A stretch of 64,000 nt of DNA from Bedellia somnulentella (lineage: Eukaryota; Arthropoda; Insecta; Lepidoptera; Bedelliidae). The notes beneath the pieces are model-generated. The model worked only from the letters and a program-made list of their open reading frames with translations, made no database searches and was not told the origin of the DNA. The DNA lies in assembly GCA_963576735.1 (NCBI GenBank), contig OY755187.1:3472001-3536000 (forward strand), given 5' to 3'. This document shows positions 36,805-47,502 of the stretch, piece after piece; within the stretch, counting starts at the first letter, position 1, and each line of letters begins with the position of its first letter. The position numbers and the translations under genes are program-made.

Positions 36805-37640
36805 TTATTTATCATTGTACATAGCAATAAGTAAAAGTAAAAAAAGTAAAACACATTTATTTGGCAAATTGGTAATAAAAAAACAACACACAGTAAAAAC
36901 ACATCGAAAACAAAAAATACAAAAGTTAAAAAACAAGTAACCTATTGCCAAAATGGTTATCGGCTCAGCATGTGTGTCTGAAACGGTACACAGACCATTC
37001 CAAGACACGCTGGTTTTCAGCCGACACCTACTAATTTAAAAATGAAAAACAATAATAAAAGAAGCACTCGTTATAGCATTTAAACACCCAGCAATGAAAT
37101 AAATGAAGAAATACTAATAAAAAATATACAGTAAATAATGATATACTAGAAATATAAAAATAATAATATATAAAAAATACAATGAACATTAAGTCAATAA
37201 AACATATTAATATAATGGGGACAAAAAATATAGGGAAAATATATGTGCTTATTTGGCAGCTAAAGATAATTTATGTATTGTAAAGTTTTTTAACGTGGTA
37301 TTTAAATGTCGCTGTACTGCTAAGATCTTAGGGGTGGGGGCAAGTCGTTCCAGCATTTCGAAGCCGCGTATCTAAAGCTTCCCCGGAAGGCTGTGGTACG
37401 ATGTTTCGGCATTACCAGTAGGTATGAGTGTCCGCGCGTATGGTACTGTGACACTGTCCGGGACCATATTAGTTTCTCAAATAAGTATTTGGGATATTGA
37501 GTTTTTATAACACCAAAGAGAAGTGTGGCTAAATGGAGCTTTCTTCTTGTCTCGAGATTCAACATATCGTTAGTTTTCAAGTAGGGTGAAACATGGGTTC
37601 TGGGTGGTTTGTCGAAACAATATCGCCAATATAACAATAG
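36805..37640 (-). repeat. 5'-truncated LINE: RT C-terminal region
   Basis: The - strand frame 37320-37637 encodes about 105 residues of the conserved end of a LINE polyprotein (RRKLHLATLLFGVIKTQYPK, FRYAASKCWNDLPPPLRS), as in Jockey/CR1-type elements. An AT-rich 3' UTR of about 500 bp follows to about 36805. The sequence 46.9-47.2 kb looks like another copy of this UTR. Confidence 0.75.
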
Positions 37641-37757
37641 GCCATGCCCTACCTACGACGTTTCGTATGACGCAGGTAGGGTATGGTAAATCGTTAAATA
37701 AGGTACAGTTACACATGCTACTATTGAGCACTTGCAACTATGTAGCTTACTTACTTA

Positions 37758-38047
37758 CTTATACTCACGCCCATCTCTCTTGCTTCTGTTACATTCATCA
37801 TTCTTGTCATACATGCTCTTTTATTCTTCATACTTCGGACGCCGGCCTTTTTGAGCACACACTCTATTTGGTCCAGGTGTGTCCTCCGTGGTCGTCCTCT
37901 ACTCACGTTACCTTCCACGTTGGCTCTATATATCTCTTTCACCAATTTACTGTCATCCATCCTCTCTATGTGCCCAAACCACCTTAACATTCCTTTATCT
38001 TGCACACTACGTCATCTTTCACACCTAAATGTTCACGAATTACACTA
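37758..38047 (-). repeat. RTE-1 LINE 3' fragment
   Basis: It encodes [40 protein letters not shown] and the RTE-1 end, with a decayed tail (tacttatactcacgcccatc). Confidence 0.8.
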
Positions 38048-38053
38048 TTTTCA

Positions 38054-38290
38054 TGCCGTGTAGTGTCGGCTTAGAATAACACTACCCCATTTCTACCCAT
38101 GGGTAAAGAGGCGACTAAGGGTATAGGGGCTTTTTAAATGCTTTTTGGGCGATGTGGTTGGAGACCCGTTACCAAAAACATTTATTATTACCATCTTTTC
38201 CCCAATCAACTTCCAAAAGTGGCTGAGGAATTTCTCATTACAAAGCTCTGGCTACTCCATTAAGGGATTTATAGCCGTGAGTATATGTAT
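38054..38290 (+). repeat. SINE-A copy
   Basis: Complete, from tgccgtgtagtgtcggctta to ccgtgagtatatgta. It directly follows the RTE-1 fragment. Confidence 0.8.
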
Positions 38291-38434
38291 TTTCACTACT
38301 ACTAAGTAAATACTTATACTAAGTAGCTTATGTGCCGAAACATTGCTAATAATAGTCGTGCGATTATTGAGCATGCTACCTGCAGCGCGGGTGGAAGGGG
38401 CGTCCTTATAGCGTGTGTGAACAGCCCGGCTAGT

Positions 38435-38570
38435 AGGTACGAGCGGTGTTTAAACTAGTTATCGCGTGGGATAAAGCAGCCATCTCTTACGCACTTACTT
38501 AGTATTGTATACTGCCATCTCATTCTAATCATTATCGTGTCGATAAAAAAGCGCTCGTTTGGGCAGGTTT
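38435..38570. mobile_element. MITE-5 copy
   Basis: It shares tttaaactagttatcgcgtg, gcagccatctcttacgcact and attatcgtgtcgat with 31189-31320. The left flank differs, so the ends are less clear. Confidence 0.55.
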
Positions 38571-38720
38571 GATTATTGAGCATTATCTTCCGCGCCATAT
38601 CTTCTAGTCCAAAATTCTGCATGGACTAAAGACACAGGTCTTTGACCAATGTGTGTTGTCAGTCATGACCGAGACACAACGACATGACTTCTAACAATGG
38701 GCCTTATTAGAAGGCTCCGA

Positions 38721-39365
38721 GTCACACATAGGGGAATGAAGAAGGCTATATTAGAATCGGCGACAAAGAGATCCGTAGAAGAACCGGGGTCACGGACATA
38801 GCCCGAAGAGTTGCAAAACTGAAGTGGCAATGGGCAGGGCACATTGCACGCAGAACCGACGGCCGTTGAGGCTCGAAGGTTCTGGAGTGGCGGCCACGTA
38901 CCTGACGATACAGTGTGGGTAGGCCTCCCTCAAGGTGGATCGACAACTTAGTCAAGGCTACGAGGAGCCGATAGACGAGGGCAGCATAGAAGGTTTACTC
39001 TTCACATCGAGAACTTCTAACCCCTATTAACATTTATATCTCTCTCGCGCATGATACGAATAATCGAATTTTGACATTTTTGATAAGTGATTATACATGG
39101 CGATATTCGACGAATCCAACGATACATCCGGAGTGGTCGTTGGTCTTATTGACTAGTTACTGCCAAAATAAATATTATTCTATACTTCAGTTATAAACTT
39201 CGTTTGACCTTCGAAGCGGCGAGAGGGACGCGAATATATTTTAGAAAAGGTACTAAAATGTCACTTCGTTGTCGATGTGAAGAGTTGACCTCCAGGGCAG
39301 GTCGTTGTGGAGATTTTTGGGGGAGGCCTATGTCCAGCAGTGGAGGTCTCTTGGCTGATGATGAT
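38721..39365 (+). repeat. Second RTE-type LINE fragment, split by a MITE
   Basis: The + strand encodes the decayed end of an endonuclease-reverse transcriptase (EIRRRTGVTDIARRVAKLKW, QWAGHIARRTDGR, SVGRPPSRWIDNLVKA), with stops. The element continues after the MITE at 38991-39290 with ggcaggtcgttgtggagatt and ends gctgatgatgatga. Related pieces lie at 45785, 49727 and 52395. Confidence 0.75.
38991..39290. mobile_element. MITE (TIR TTTACTCTTCACATCGA) nested in LINE fragment
   Basis: A second copy of the 34.25 kb MITE with ends aaggtttactcttcacatcg and gtcgatgtgaagagttgacc. The LINE reads on across it, so the MITE inserted later. Confidence 0.8.
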
Positions 39366-39632
39366 GAAATCCTCATAACTATTCCAGTATATGTATATTT
39401 ATTAGTGTGGACTTTGCTATACTGGATCTTAAAATAGATTTAGCTTTTGTGATTTGTGATCTATCAGTTATATCAATCTAAATTCCTAGGACTATGGTGT
39501 AATGCAGCCTTGAGATCGGTGTTCTGTCAACTGACTCAAGGTTAAACATACAAAAGGTATGCCATCAAGGTGAGGAAATACTAACCCATATATTACGCCT
39601 CCAATGCATTTCATGCGAATTACCCAATAGTA

Positions 39633-40080
39633 AATAGGCTATTTGACAATGTTTTGAAAACTATCTTACGGAGTTTATTTGTTTATAAGGATCCCTAAAA
39701 AAATACTTTTCTGTCTTTATTTTAGCTATTTTATTAAAAAATCGAAAAAGAAAATGCAATATTCAAATGTGCCGCGAAAACGCGACTTTATGTCATATGG
39801 CGGCTGTGGCACGCTGTGACGTCAATTCCGCATTATACACCAATAAGCGAAGCGATACACAGTCTGTTTATGCGCAATCTACGTCATTATAGAAATAGCC
39901 AATCACGGTCGTTTTTAGTCACGTGACAGTTGCATCGAAAAAACTTATTTTAGAAGACGAATTTTGGTAAAATAATGCAACATTTTTGTTTCGCATTATT
40001 ACAAATCGCTCTCAGAAAGAAATATTAAGACTTATGAAATAAAACAAATGTATATTTTTATTACAGTCAAATAGCCTATT
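39633..40080. mobile_element. MITE with TIR AATAGGCTATTTGAC
   Basis: A 448-bp element with exact 15-bp inverted ends (aataggctatttgac and gtcaaatagcctatt) and two inner tttt-rich parts. No coding sequence. Confidence 0.8.
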
Positions 40081-40102
40081 ATGTTACTTTTATGCTATGT
40101 AT

Positions 40103-40193
40103 TCGTAGTGGGCACCAGTCAGTAGAAAACCGCTTATCGTGCAGACGATGAGGGTTCAATTCCCGGATTGGGCCTACACCGATTTGTCTTTTC
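40103..40193 (+). repeat. SINE-B head fragment
   Basis: gaaaaccgcttatcgtgcag, ggttcaattcccggattggg, ctacaccgatttgtcttttc. Only the tRNA-like head remains. Confidence 0.65.
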
Positions 40194-40773
40194 AAATTTG
40201 TGTTCAAGCAAAAATGCGTAATTTGCCTTTGTTTACTTATGTACACAAATATTTAAAATATTTGAAATGGTGTCTTTTAAGTGAGGTAGAATTTTACAGA
40301 AAGATTAATTTGTTTATCTATCCTTATAATATTATTAAAATTTCATTGGGATAACAAAAGGATTAACAAAACGAGTAAGGGGAAAAAGAGTAGTTTTTTA
40401 CATTATTAAATACCTAAGGAAACAACTGTGGCGTAGAGTGCCTTGCTCCGCATAAAAATTAGTTAGGGGATAGAAAGATTCTCACAAGAAAAAATAATGT
40501 TTGTATGAAATCTGATTCATTCCAAATTTAAACCAACAATTCTAATAGCCTTATTTGAATTTTATCCTTACTGAAATAATTAAAAATTTGGGAAGTTTAT
40601 ATACATTTTTGTTTACGAACATTGGGGGGTTTATTAAATTGTTGCGGCAAAGACACATAACACACACGTTACACATAAACAATCGAACGTAAAAAACACT
40701 AGAAACTAAATATTACTGAATTATTTTCTTTGTTTTGAAACTATTAAAAGTAAAATTTAAAGTGATTGTATTT
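40194..40773. other. Intergenic, unassigned
   Basis: AT-rich, no recognised feature. Confidence 0.4.
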
Positions 40774-40932
40774 GCTGCGTAGTGTTTGCTTAGAATCGCA
40801 CTACCTCATTTCTTCCCGTGGGTATTGGCGACTAAGGGTATTATCGGGCTTTTTAAGATATTTTGAGGCGATGTGGTTGGAGACCCATCACCACAACCTA
40901 CCATCACCAGTCCTATATGTATGTATGTATGT
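40774..40932 (+). repeat. SINE-A with internal deletion
   Basis: Head (ctgcgtagtgtttgcttaga) to gagacccatcaccacaacct, then directly the tatgtatgtatg tail. The second half of the unit is lost. Confidence 0.75.
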
Positions 40933-41139
40933 TTTTTATAGTTCAGAAATATCAAGCAAAGTAGAAACGGGTAACCTGTAAACAATAAGGAAGAAAATAC
41001 ACCATATTTAAACCTCAAACGAATTACACGACATAGTAGGAAACGAAACAAATAATAATCGTAAAAGGTAATGATAGTTTCCAAAATAACATTATTACGG
41101 GTCAACTAGGAGCGTTTATAGCACTTTGTGGGAACAGCA

Positions 41140-41640
41140 AAGATATACTGGCCAGTTTACCCTGCTGTGTACCAACTTAGAATTTGTATTTATGCGAGTG
41201 AGTTCGCCGTCTAGCGGTAGCCACAGTACTCCCCTCCTAGTCGATAGACGATATCGAAGAGCTAGGAGGTACCTGTTACCAATAGTAGAAAGAGACTAGT
41301 GTGCGAGCGAGTTCGCCGTTTAGTAGTAGAGTTTCGTGTGAGCAGTGAGGCAGAGTAGCGTGCCAGTAGATGCTCGGTAGGGTGAGTGGAGTAGTTTGGT
41401 AAGGTAAGCGAGGAGAAGAAATTGTGGGTAGTTTGAGAAATGTAGTAGAAAGATTCGTTATGTTGTTGTCGGGGGTCACCAAAGCAACAGGAAAGATATA
41501 CTGGCCAGTACACCCTGCTGTGTACCAACTTAGAATTTGTATTTATGTTTAGCTAGAGAAACATTTCGATACCGCGATGTGCGATTTTTTATGACGCTGC
41601 TAGTGTGCGAGTGAGTTCGCCGTCTAGCGGTCGCCACACA
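41140..41640. repeat. Direct repeats, possible LTR remnants
   Basis: A segment of about 58 bp (aaagatatactggccagt to gaatttgtatttatg) occurs at 41140 and 41492. The motif gcgagtgagttcgccgtcta occurs three times (near 41194, 41304 and 41610). The spacing and tgttg/caaca ends suggest duplicated parts of an LTR, but no retroviral-type coding is nearby. Confidence 0.45.
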
Positions 41641-41754
41641 CCTCTATAGGTTTTGCTTTGGCCACCTAGATACGAATAAAACTACGCAATATATCTTAAA
41701 CCAAAAGATAAAATAGTATCCGATCTGATGAGTCAAGCACTGAAATCGTAGAGA

Positions 41755-41894
41755 CTTGGAGATCCATCACCAACAATACTTTATTTCTACCATCTTCTCC
41801 CCCTTTCAACTTCCAAATATGGTTGAGGAGTTTCTAGCTCTGAAGCTTTGGCTACCCCTTTTTGGGATATATGGCCGTGAGTGTATGTATGTAT
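41755..41894 (+). repeat. SINE-A, head-truncated
   Basis: From ggagatccatcaccaacaat to gtgagtgtatgtatgtat. Confidence 0.75.
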
Positions 41895-42022
41895 TATATC
41901 ATATATTTCAAATATATCGTTGGGTTAGTATCCCATAATACAAGTTCTAGTTAATTTGGGGCTAACTTAATCTGTGTATAGTTAATTAGTCCGTATATTT
42001 ATTTATTTATTTATCATTCATA

Positions 42023-42476
42023 CATACTTACGACTAAGAATCCGAATAATGGGCAGCCAGAGCTTCAGTAATTGAATATTCTTAGCCACTTTTTAATATT
42101 CAGTAGGGAAGAGATTATTTAATAAAGGATATTTGGTTACGAGTCCCCAGCCACATCTCATGTAAAATAAAATAAAATAATCATTTATTTCAAAGTAAAA
42201 AGATAAATCTTTGTTTTTTGAAAGTCAAATTCCAACTTAATGCTAAGTTTACTTCGGATTCGGAAGGTGTTTTGTTGAGAGAAAAACCCGTAAGAAACTC
42301 GTCGACACACATCTTTTTTTACGTCCATTACAATTTTGGTGTTAGCCCGGAAACATCCTGCACATAGCCCTGATGACACCAAGCCACTTCATCATTAATG
42401 TAATGTCATGACAAACATATTGTGCAACACCTACGCAAAGAAAAGGGTAAGTGCTATTCTAAGCCGACATAGATTA
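42023..42476 (-). repeat. SINE-A split by a nested LINE end
   Basis: The tail part (catacatacttacgactaag to cccagccacatctca) is separated from the head (aagtgctattctaagccgac at 42450) by about 260 bp. Confidence 0.65.
42166..42430 (-). repeat. LINE 3' end nested in SINE-A
   Basis: On the - strand this is a LINE 3' UTR: cgacgagtttcttacgggtt and aataaatgattattttattt. It has the same kind of end as the nested insert at 1432-1918, also within a SINE-A. Confidence 0.6.
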
Positions 42477-42477
42477 T

Positions 42478-43061
42478 TTATCTTGTTCATAAGTTACGAA
42501 TATATGTTTTCACAATATGTTTTAAATCATATAACTTATCACTTTTCGAAGAGACGGTAAGCAAACCAGTGTAAACTAGAAAACAAATAAAGTTACAAAC
42601 TGAAAAAGGTTCTAAATTGTTTGTGACAAAGGTTAGTTTCGTTTGTCTCGATATGATATAGGGATGAGTTTCCCCGTACAAGGGAGGCGTAGTAGAAGGT
42701 AGGTAATAATTCGATTATAAGTGGGTCGGTATATAATAGGGGGTGATAATGTTTACGTTTGAGTGAGCTGCCAGCCTCGTTTGTATCTCGTAAGTGCATT
42801 TTTAATACACACTTTTTAATTGATATAAAATATATATTTTTAGCGATACATACATGTGCCCATTATCATACCAATAGAATCTTAACAAAAAGTGGGAACT
42901 CTGATCACTAATCAAAATCAAAGTGATGTTTACAATAAGGTATTAGAAATGGCGTAAATTAGAAAAAGGAAGAAAGGAAAGGATGATAGTGAACAAGTGG
43001 AAGTTTTTATAGAGGTCATGTCATTAGAGAAAATAAAATGTACCTTTATATACATACATAC
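42478..43061. other. Intergenic, unassigned
   Basis: AT-rich, nothing recognised. Confidence 0.4.
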
Positions 43062-43585
43062 TTACATATTCTCCCATCGTTATTTCCCATTGGGGTTAGC
43101 AGAGACTATTAATCGCCACATTGTACGATCCTGGCAAACCTCTCTAGCTTCGTTCACATCCATCAATATTTCCATACATGCTCTTTTATTCTTCATACTT
43201 CGGACACCTGCCCTTTTCAGCACATTTTCTATATGGGCCAAAAGTGTCCTCCGAGGTGGTCCTCTACTAATATTACCTTCCACATTGGCACTATAGATCT
43301 CTTTCACCAATTTACTGTCATCCATCCTCTCTATATGCCCAAACCATCTCAACATTCCTTTTTCTACCTTTCTTACAAGATCATCTTTTATACCACAACT
43401 TTCACGAATCAAGTCATTTCTCACACGATTACATAACCTTAAATTGCAGAATTTTCTGAGGGACCTCATTTCTACTACATTTACTCTGCTTTCATGCTGC
43501 TGTCACACCCAACATTCACTGCCATACATAAGCATAGGAACAAGAAACGCAACGTGCACAGCCATTCGGGTCTTTTCGGACACAG
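43062..43585 (-). repeat. RTE-1 LINE, 5'-truncated
   Basis: Encodes SLRKFCNLRLCNRVRNDLIR and GMLRWFGHIERMDDSKLVKE to the RTE-1 C-terminus. Its 5' limit is where the next RTE-1 copy begins. Confidence 0.8.
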
Positions 43586-43597
43586 AACCTTAATATA

Positions 43598-45008
43598 CAT
43601 ACATACATACATACATATTCTCACGCCGTTAGTTCCCATTGGGGTAGGCAGAGACTATCGATCGCCACTTTGTACGATCCTGGCAAACCTCTCTGGCTTC
43701 GTTTACATCCATCAATCTTTTCATACATGCTCTTTTATTCTTCATACTGCGGACACCTGCCTTTTTGAGCACATTTTCTATTTGATCCAAATGTGTCCTC
43801 CGAGGTCGTCCTCTACTAACATTACCTTCCACATTGGCTCTATATATCTCTTTCACCAATTTACTGTCATCCATCCTCTCTATGTGCCCAAACCATCTCA
43901 ACATTCCTTTTTCTATCTTTCTTACAATATCATCTTTTACACCACACCTTTCACGAATCACATCATTCCTCACACGATCACATAACCTTACATTACACAC
44001 TTTTCTGAGGGATCTCATTTCTACTGCATTCACTCTACTTTCATGCTTCTTCTGCCACACCCAACATTCACTGCCATACATAAGCGTAGGAACGAGGACA
44101 GCATCATGCACAGCCATTCGGGCCTTTTCAGACACTGACTGACTAGACATTAGACTATCCAGTGCTCCATTTACCGCATTACCCTTTTTCACTCTTCTCT
44201 CGATATCTTCATCACACTTTCCATCCCTAGTAAACAAACTTCCCAAATACACAAACTCTTTCACTTGTTCCACTTTCTTACCATTAATCTCAATCACGCA
44301 TTCGGTCATATTCACCTCTCTTTCAAAAACCATAGTTTTTGTTTTATCCACATTCACCCTCATTCCCTTTTTTTCAAAAGACGCACATGCAATATTCATC
44401 ATCTCTTGCAGCTCTTCCACCGATGATGCAAGTAGCACTTGATCGTCGGCATATAAGAGGCATTTAATGATGAATCCACCCATTCTCAATCCATAATCAC
44501 TTTCACGCAACTCTGTTAAACAGTCATCCATGAACAAATTGAAGAGCCACGGGGAAGCTACACAACCCTGTCGGACACCCCGAGAGATCCCGAACCAGTC
44601 AGTATTTTCCCCGTTTACTCTCACACATGCACTGGAATCCTCATAGAGTGATACAAGTGCACGTATAAGTCGACTCCCCAAACCGAACTTGGATAACACC
44701 TCCCATAAACACTTTCTTACCACCCTATCATACGCCTTCTCTAAATCAATGAAGGAGCAATACACCTTTCGGTTCTTAGCTAAGAACTTTTCGGTGATGC
44801 TCCTTAAAGAGAAGATTTGGTCCATACATCCCATTCCCTTTCTAAATCCTGCTTGCACATCCCAAATTTTATCATCCGTTTCATTCATCACTCTTTCAAT
44901 CAAAACCTTTGCATACAATTTACCGACAATGCTGAGTAGGCTAATTCCACGGTAGTTTCTAGCCTCCTGGTGTGACCCCTTTCCTTTATATTAAGGCACA
45001 ATTAAATA
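43598..45008 (-). mobile_element. RTE-1 LINE copy with 12-bp TSD
   Basis: The longest RTE-1 copy (1.41 kb), 5'-truncated. It is flanked by AACCTTAATATA at 43586-43597 and 45009-45020. The tail is (CATA)n on the + strand, read as cgtgagaatatgtatgtatg on the - strand. Confidence 0.92.
43629..44969 (-). CDS. RTE-type reverse transcriptase, N-terminally truncated
   Basis: The open - strand frame starts in the fingers of the reverse transcriptase (NYRGISLLS just before the first Met at 44918). It runs through VQAGFRKGMGC, the first catalytic Asp in FIDLEKAYD, SRGVRQGCVASPWLFN and the YADD box to the C-terminal GMLRWFGHIERMDD region and PNGN. The endonuclease and RT start are missing, and a stop lies just upstream of YKGKG. 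It cannot be autonomous, but the RT core has no inner stop, so the insertion should be young. Confidence 0.88.
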   Translation of the reverse strand, partial: QEARNYRGISLLSIVGKLYAKVLIERVMNETDDKIWDVQAGFRKGMGCMDQIFSLRSITEKFLAKNRKVYCSFIDLEKAYDRVVRKCLWEVLSKFGLGSRLIRALVSLYEDSSACVRVNGENTDWFGISRGVRQGCVASPWLFNLFMDDCLTELRESDYGLRMGGFIIKCLLYADDQVLLASSVEELQEMMNIACASFEKKGMRVNVDKTKTMVFEREVNMTECVIEINGKKVEQVKEFVYLGSLFTRDGKCDEDIERRVKKGNAVNGALDSLMSSQSVSEKARMAVHDAVLVPTLMYGSECWVWQKKHESRVNAVEMRSLRKVCNVRLCDRVRNDVIRERCGVKDDIVRKIEKGMLRWFGHIERMDDSKLVKEIYRANVEGNVSRGRPRRTHLDQIENVLKKAGVRSMKNKRACMKRLMDVNEAREVCQDRTKWRSIVSAYPNGN

Positions 45009-45303
45009 AACCTTAATATATAAACATTAAAATTAACTACATAAAAAAAAATGAAAAAAAATATGATTACAACTGATTAAGTGAAATGTTAACAGATTCG
45101 GTAAAAAAACTACTAATAATAAAGCTATTTTGTATATAAATATTATAAAATGTTTGCACCATTTTTTATGTTACATCGCATTTTCAAAGCTTTGAGAGAG
45201 TACCGCAAAGTTTAAATGTTATAAATTATTTGAAATTGATTAATTAATAAATACATTGAAAGAAATTTATTTTATTAGTAAGTAGAGCTGTAAGTAGAAT
45301 TTT

Positions 45304-45541
45304 GCTGTGTAGTGTCGGCTTGAAATAGCACTACCCCATTTCTTCCGGTGGGTGTACGTAAGAGGCCACTAACGGTATTGGGGATTTTAAGGGATTTTTG
45401 GGCGATGCAGTTCGAGACCCATCACCAACAGCCTTTATATTACCACCTTTCCTCACTCAACTTTCCAAAAGTGGCTGAGGAATGTCTAATTCTACCCCTT
45501 CTAGGGATTTATAGCCGTGAGTATATGTATGTTTGTATGTA
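45304..45541 (+). repeat. SINE-A copy
   Basis: From tgctgtgtagtgtcggcttg to gagtatatgtatgtttgtat, with a 15-bp deletion (aatgtctaattctacccctt). Confidence 0.8.
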
Positions 45542-45579
45542 GTAAGTAGAGCATGATCACGGAGGATACTTTAAGATCC

Positions 45580-45748
45580 ATAAATGATGTGCCTAAAAAG
45601 GGTAGTAGTCCGAAAGGTATAAAAGAGTACGTTTGTACGAGAGTACATTACCGCCAATTTTACTTCACTGTAAACTGTTTGATCATATTATTATTTTTGT
45701 AAATTTGTGTTTGATGTGCAATAAAGAGTTATTCTATTCTATTCTACA
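45580..45748 (+). repeat. LINE 3' UTR with (ATTCT)n tail
   Basis: Ends gtgcaataaagagttattct attct attct. A short 5'-truncated LINE end of another family. Confidence 0.45.
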
Positions 45749-45784
45749 TAAAGCTCCATATGTTTTTGAGGATTGTACAACATT

Positions 45785-45880
45785 TCGATCGATAGTATCA
45801 GCCCACGTGAAAGAACCACGGTCACCGACATAGCCTGAAGATTTGAACAATTTAAGTTGCAATGGGCAGGAAATATTGAT
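45785..45880 (+). repeat. Fragment of the second RTE-type LINE
   Basis: aaccacggtcaccgacatag and agttgcaatgggcaggaaat match the 38.8 kb fragment. Confidence 0.5.
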
Positions 45881-45913
45881 TGTTTGCTTTTAAGGGCTAA
45901 TCTTTGGAATTAC

Positions 45914-46152
45914 ATACATACATACATATACTCACGGCTATAAATCCCTTTACGGGGTAGCCAGAACTTTGGAATGAGAAATTCCCCAGCCACTTTTCGA
46001 AGTTGATTGGTAATAATAAATATTTTTGGTGACGGGTCTCCAACCTCATCGCCTAAAAATCACTTAAAAAGCCCCTATACCCCTAGTCGCCTCTTACGAT
46101 CACCCACGGGAAAATGGGGTAGTGTAATTCTAATCCGACACTACACGGCTAA
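45914..46152 (-). repeat. SINE-A copy with 11-bp TSD
   Basis: Full SINE-A flanked by TTTGGAATTAC at 45903-45913 and 46153-46163. Confidence 0.88.
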
Positions 46153-46281
46153 TTTGGAATTACTTAACCGATGATCATGATAATTATTTTACCAACAAAG
46201 CTACACCATTGCTAGTGCTTTGAAAGTCATCACGTTGAAATTGATAAGCAGTGACTGTAATACATAAATAAATACATATAC

Positions 46282-46800
46282 TCACGCCATTGGGGTAGGC
46301 AGAGACTATCGATTGTCAAATTGTACGATCCTTGCAAACCTCTCTGGCTTCGTTAACATCCATCTATCTTCTGATACATGCTCTTTCATTCATCATACTT
46401 CGGACGTGTGCCTTTTTTAACACATTCGCTATTTGGTCCAAATTTGTCCTCTGAGGTCGTCCTCTACTAACGTAACCATCCACATTGCCTCTATAAATCT
46501 CTTTTACCAATTTTCTATAATCCATCCTCTCTACGTGCCAAAACTAATCTCAATATTCTTTTTTCTATCTTTCACACCGCACCTTTCATGAATCACGACT
46601 TTTCTCACACGATCATACAACCTTACATTACAAAATTTTCGGAGAGACCTCATCTCCACTGTATTCACTCTTCTTCTGCCATACCCGACATTCAAAATAA
46701 GCGTAGGAACAAGAAGAGCATCCTGCACAGCCATTCGGGTCTTTTCAGACACCGATTGACTAGTCATTAGAATATTCATTACTCCATTTACTGCATTGAT
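46282..46800 (-). repeat. RTE-1 LINE fragment, decayed
   Basis: The RTE-1 C-terminal half with stops and small deletions (NAVNGVMNILMTSQSVSEKT, SLRKFCNVRLYDRVRK). The tail is atactcacgcc on the left. Confidence 0.8.
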
Positions 46801-46870
46801 TTTATCTGGTTGTGGAAATCTTTGATATTTAAAAGATAACAATATCTATGCAAAGCTGGGATAGGCCACT

Positions 46871-47250
46871 AGTACAAACATACACATACATATACGCATA
46901 GCTATAAATCCAATTGATTAATAAAGCCAAAAAACACTTAAATACAAAGGTAAAAAAAAGATATAAAAATAAATAAAAGGAAAAATAAAAAATAAGTAAG
47001 TAAGTAGTAAAAGTATACATTCATATGCATTTTAATCTTACAGGAATCCCGTACAGGAATTCTGTACTACAGAAAGAATTGTACAGAGTATTACAAAGTA
47101 CAAACTCATAAAAGCAAGCGCAATTAGGTTTCCTAGGTCGCCAGTTGCCACGTTAACAGAAACCGTACACAGATAATCCGTTTAGAACATGACCATTGTA
47201 CAACTGACCATCACCTACTAAGTTATCTAACCGACTTAATAACCCTTTAC
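46871..47250 (-). repeat. SINE-A tail bit and LINE 3' UTR
   Basis: A short SINE-A tail (acatacatatacgcatagct) is followed by an AT-rich block and agaaaccgtacacagataat, similar in layout to the LINE 3' UTR at 36.8-37.3 kb. Confidence 0.35.
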
Positions 47251-47364
47251 TGTTATACAGTTATATAATGAACAACACTGGTATATAGAGTGCATGAAAT
47301 GATAGGCCAGCGTTTTGTTTACCCTTACCAATATTCTTATTATCATCGAAAAAACCCTAAGAGT

Positions 47365-47440
47365 TTATCCCTGGGAGTCAAACCCGAGAGCTCCGGATCT
47401 TGAGCCAAACACTTGGACAGTTAGACCACTGCAGTGTTTA
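47365..47440 (-). repeat. Fragment of another tRNA-like SINE
   Basis: On the - strand: gcagtggtctaactgtccaa and ctcgggtttgactcccag, box A- and B-like and distinct from SINE-B. Confidence 0.4.
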
Positions 47441-47502
47441 TAACGTTAACTTAATTTAATAAATATGCATTTACAGAAAAGTATTTTTTTAATATATTAA
47501 TC

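Noticed and set aside
43494..44142. + strand open frames of 100-160 codons
   Set aside because: Antisense of the RTE-1 reverse transcriptase.
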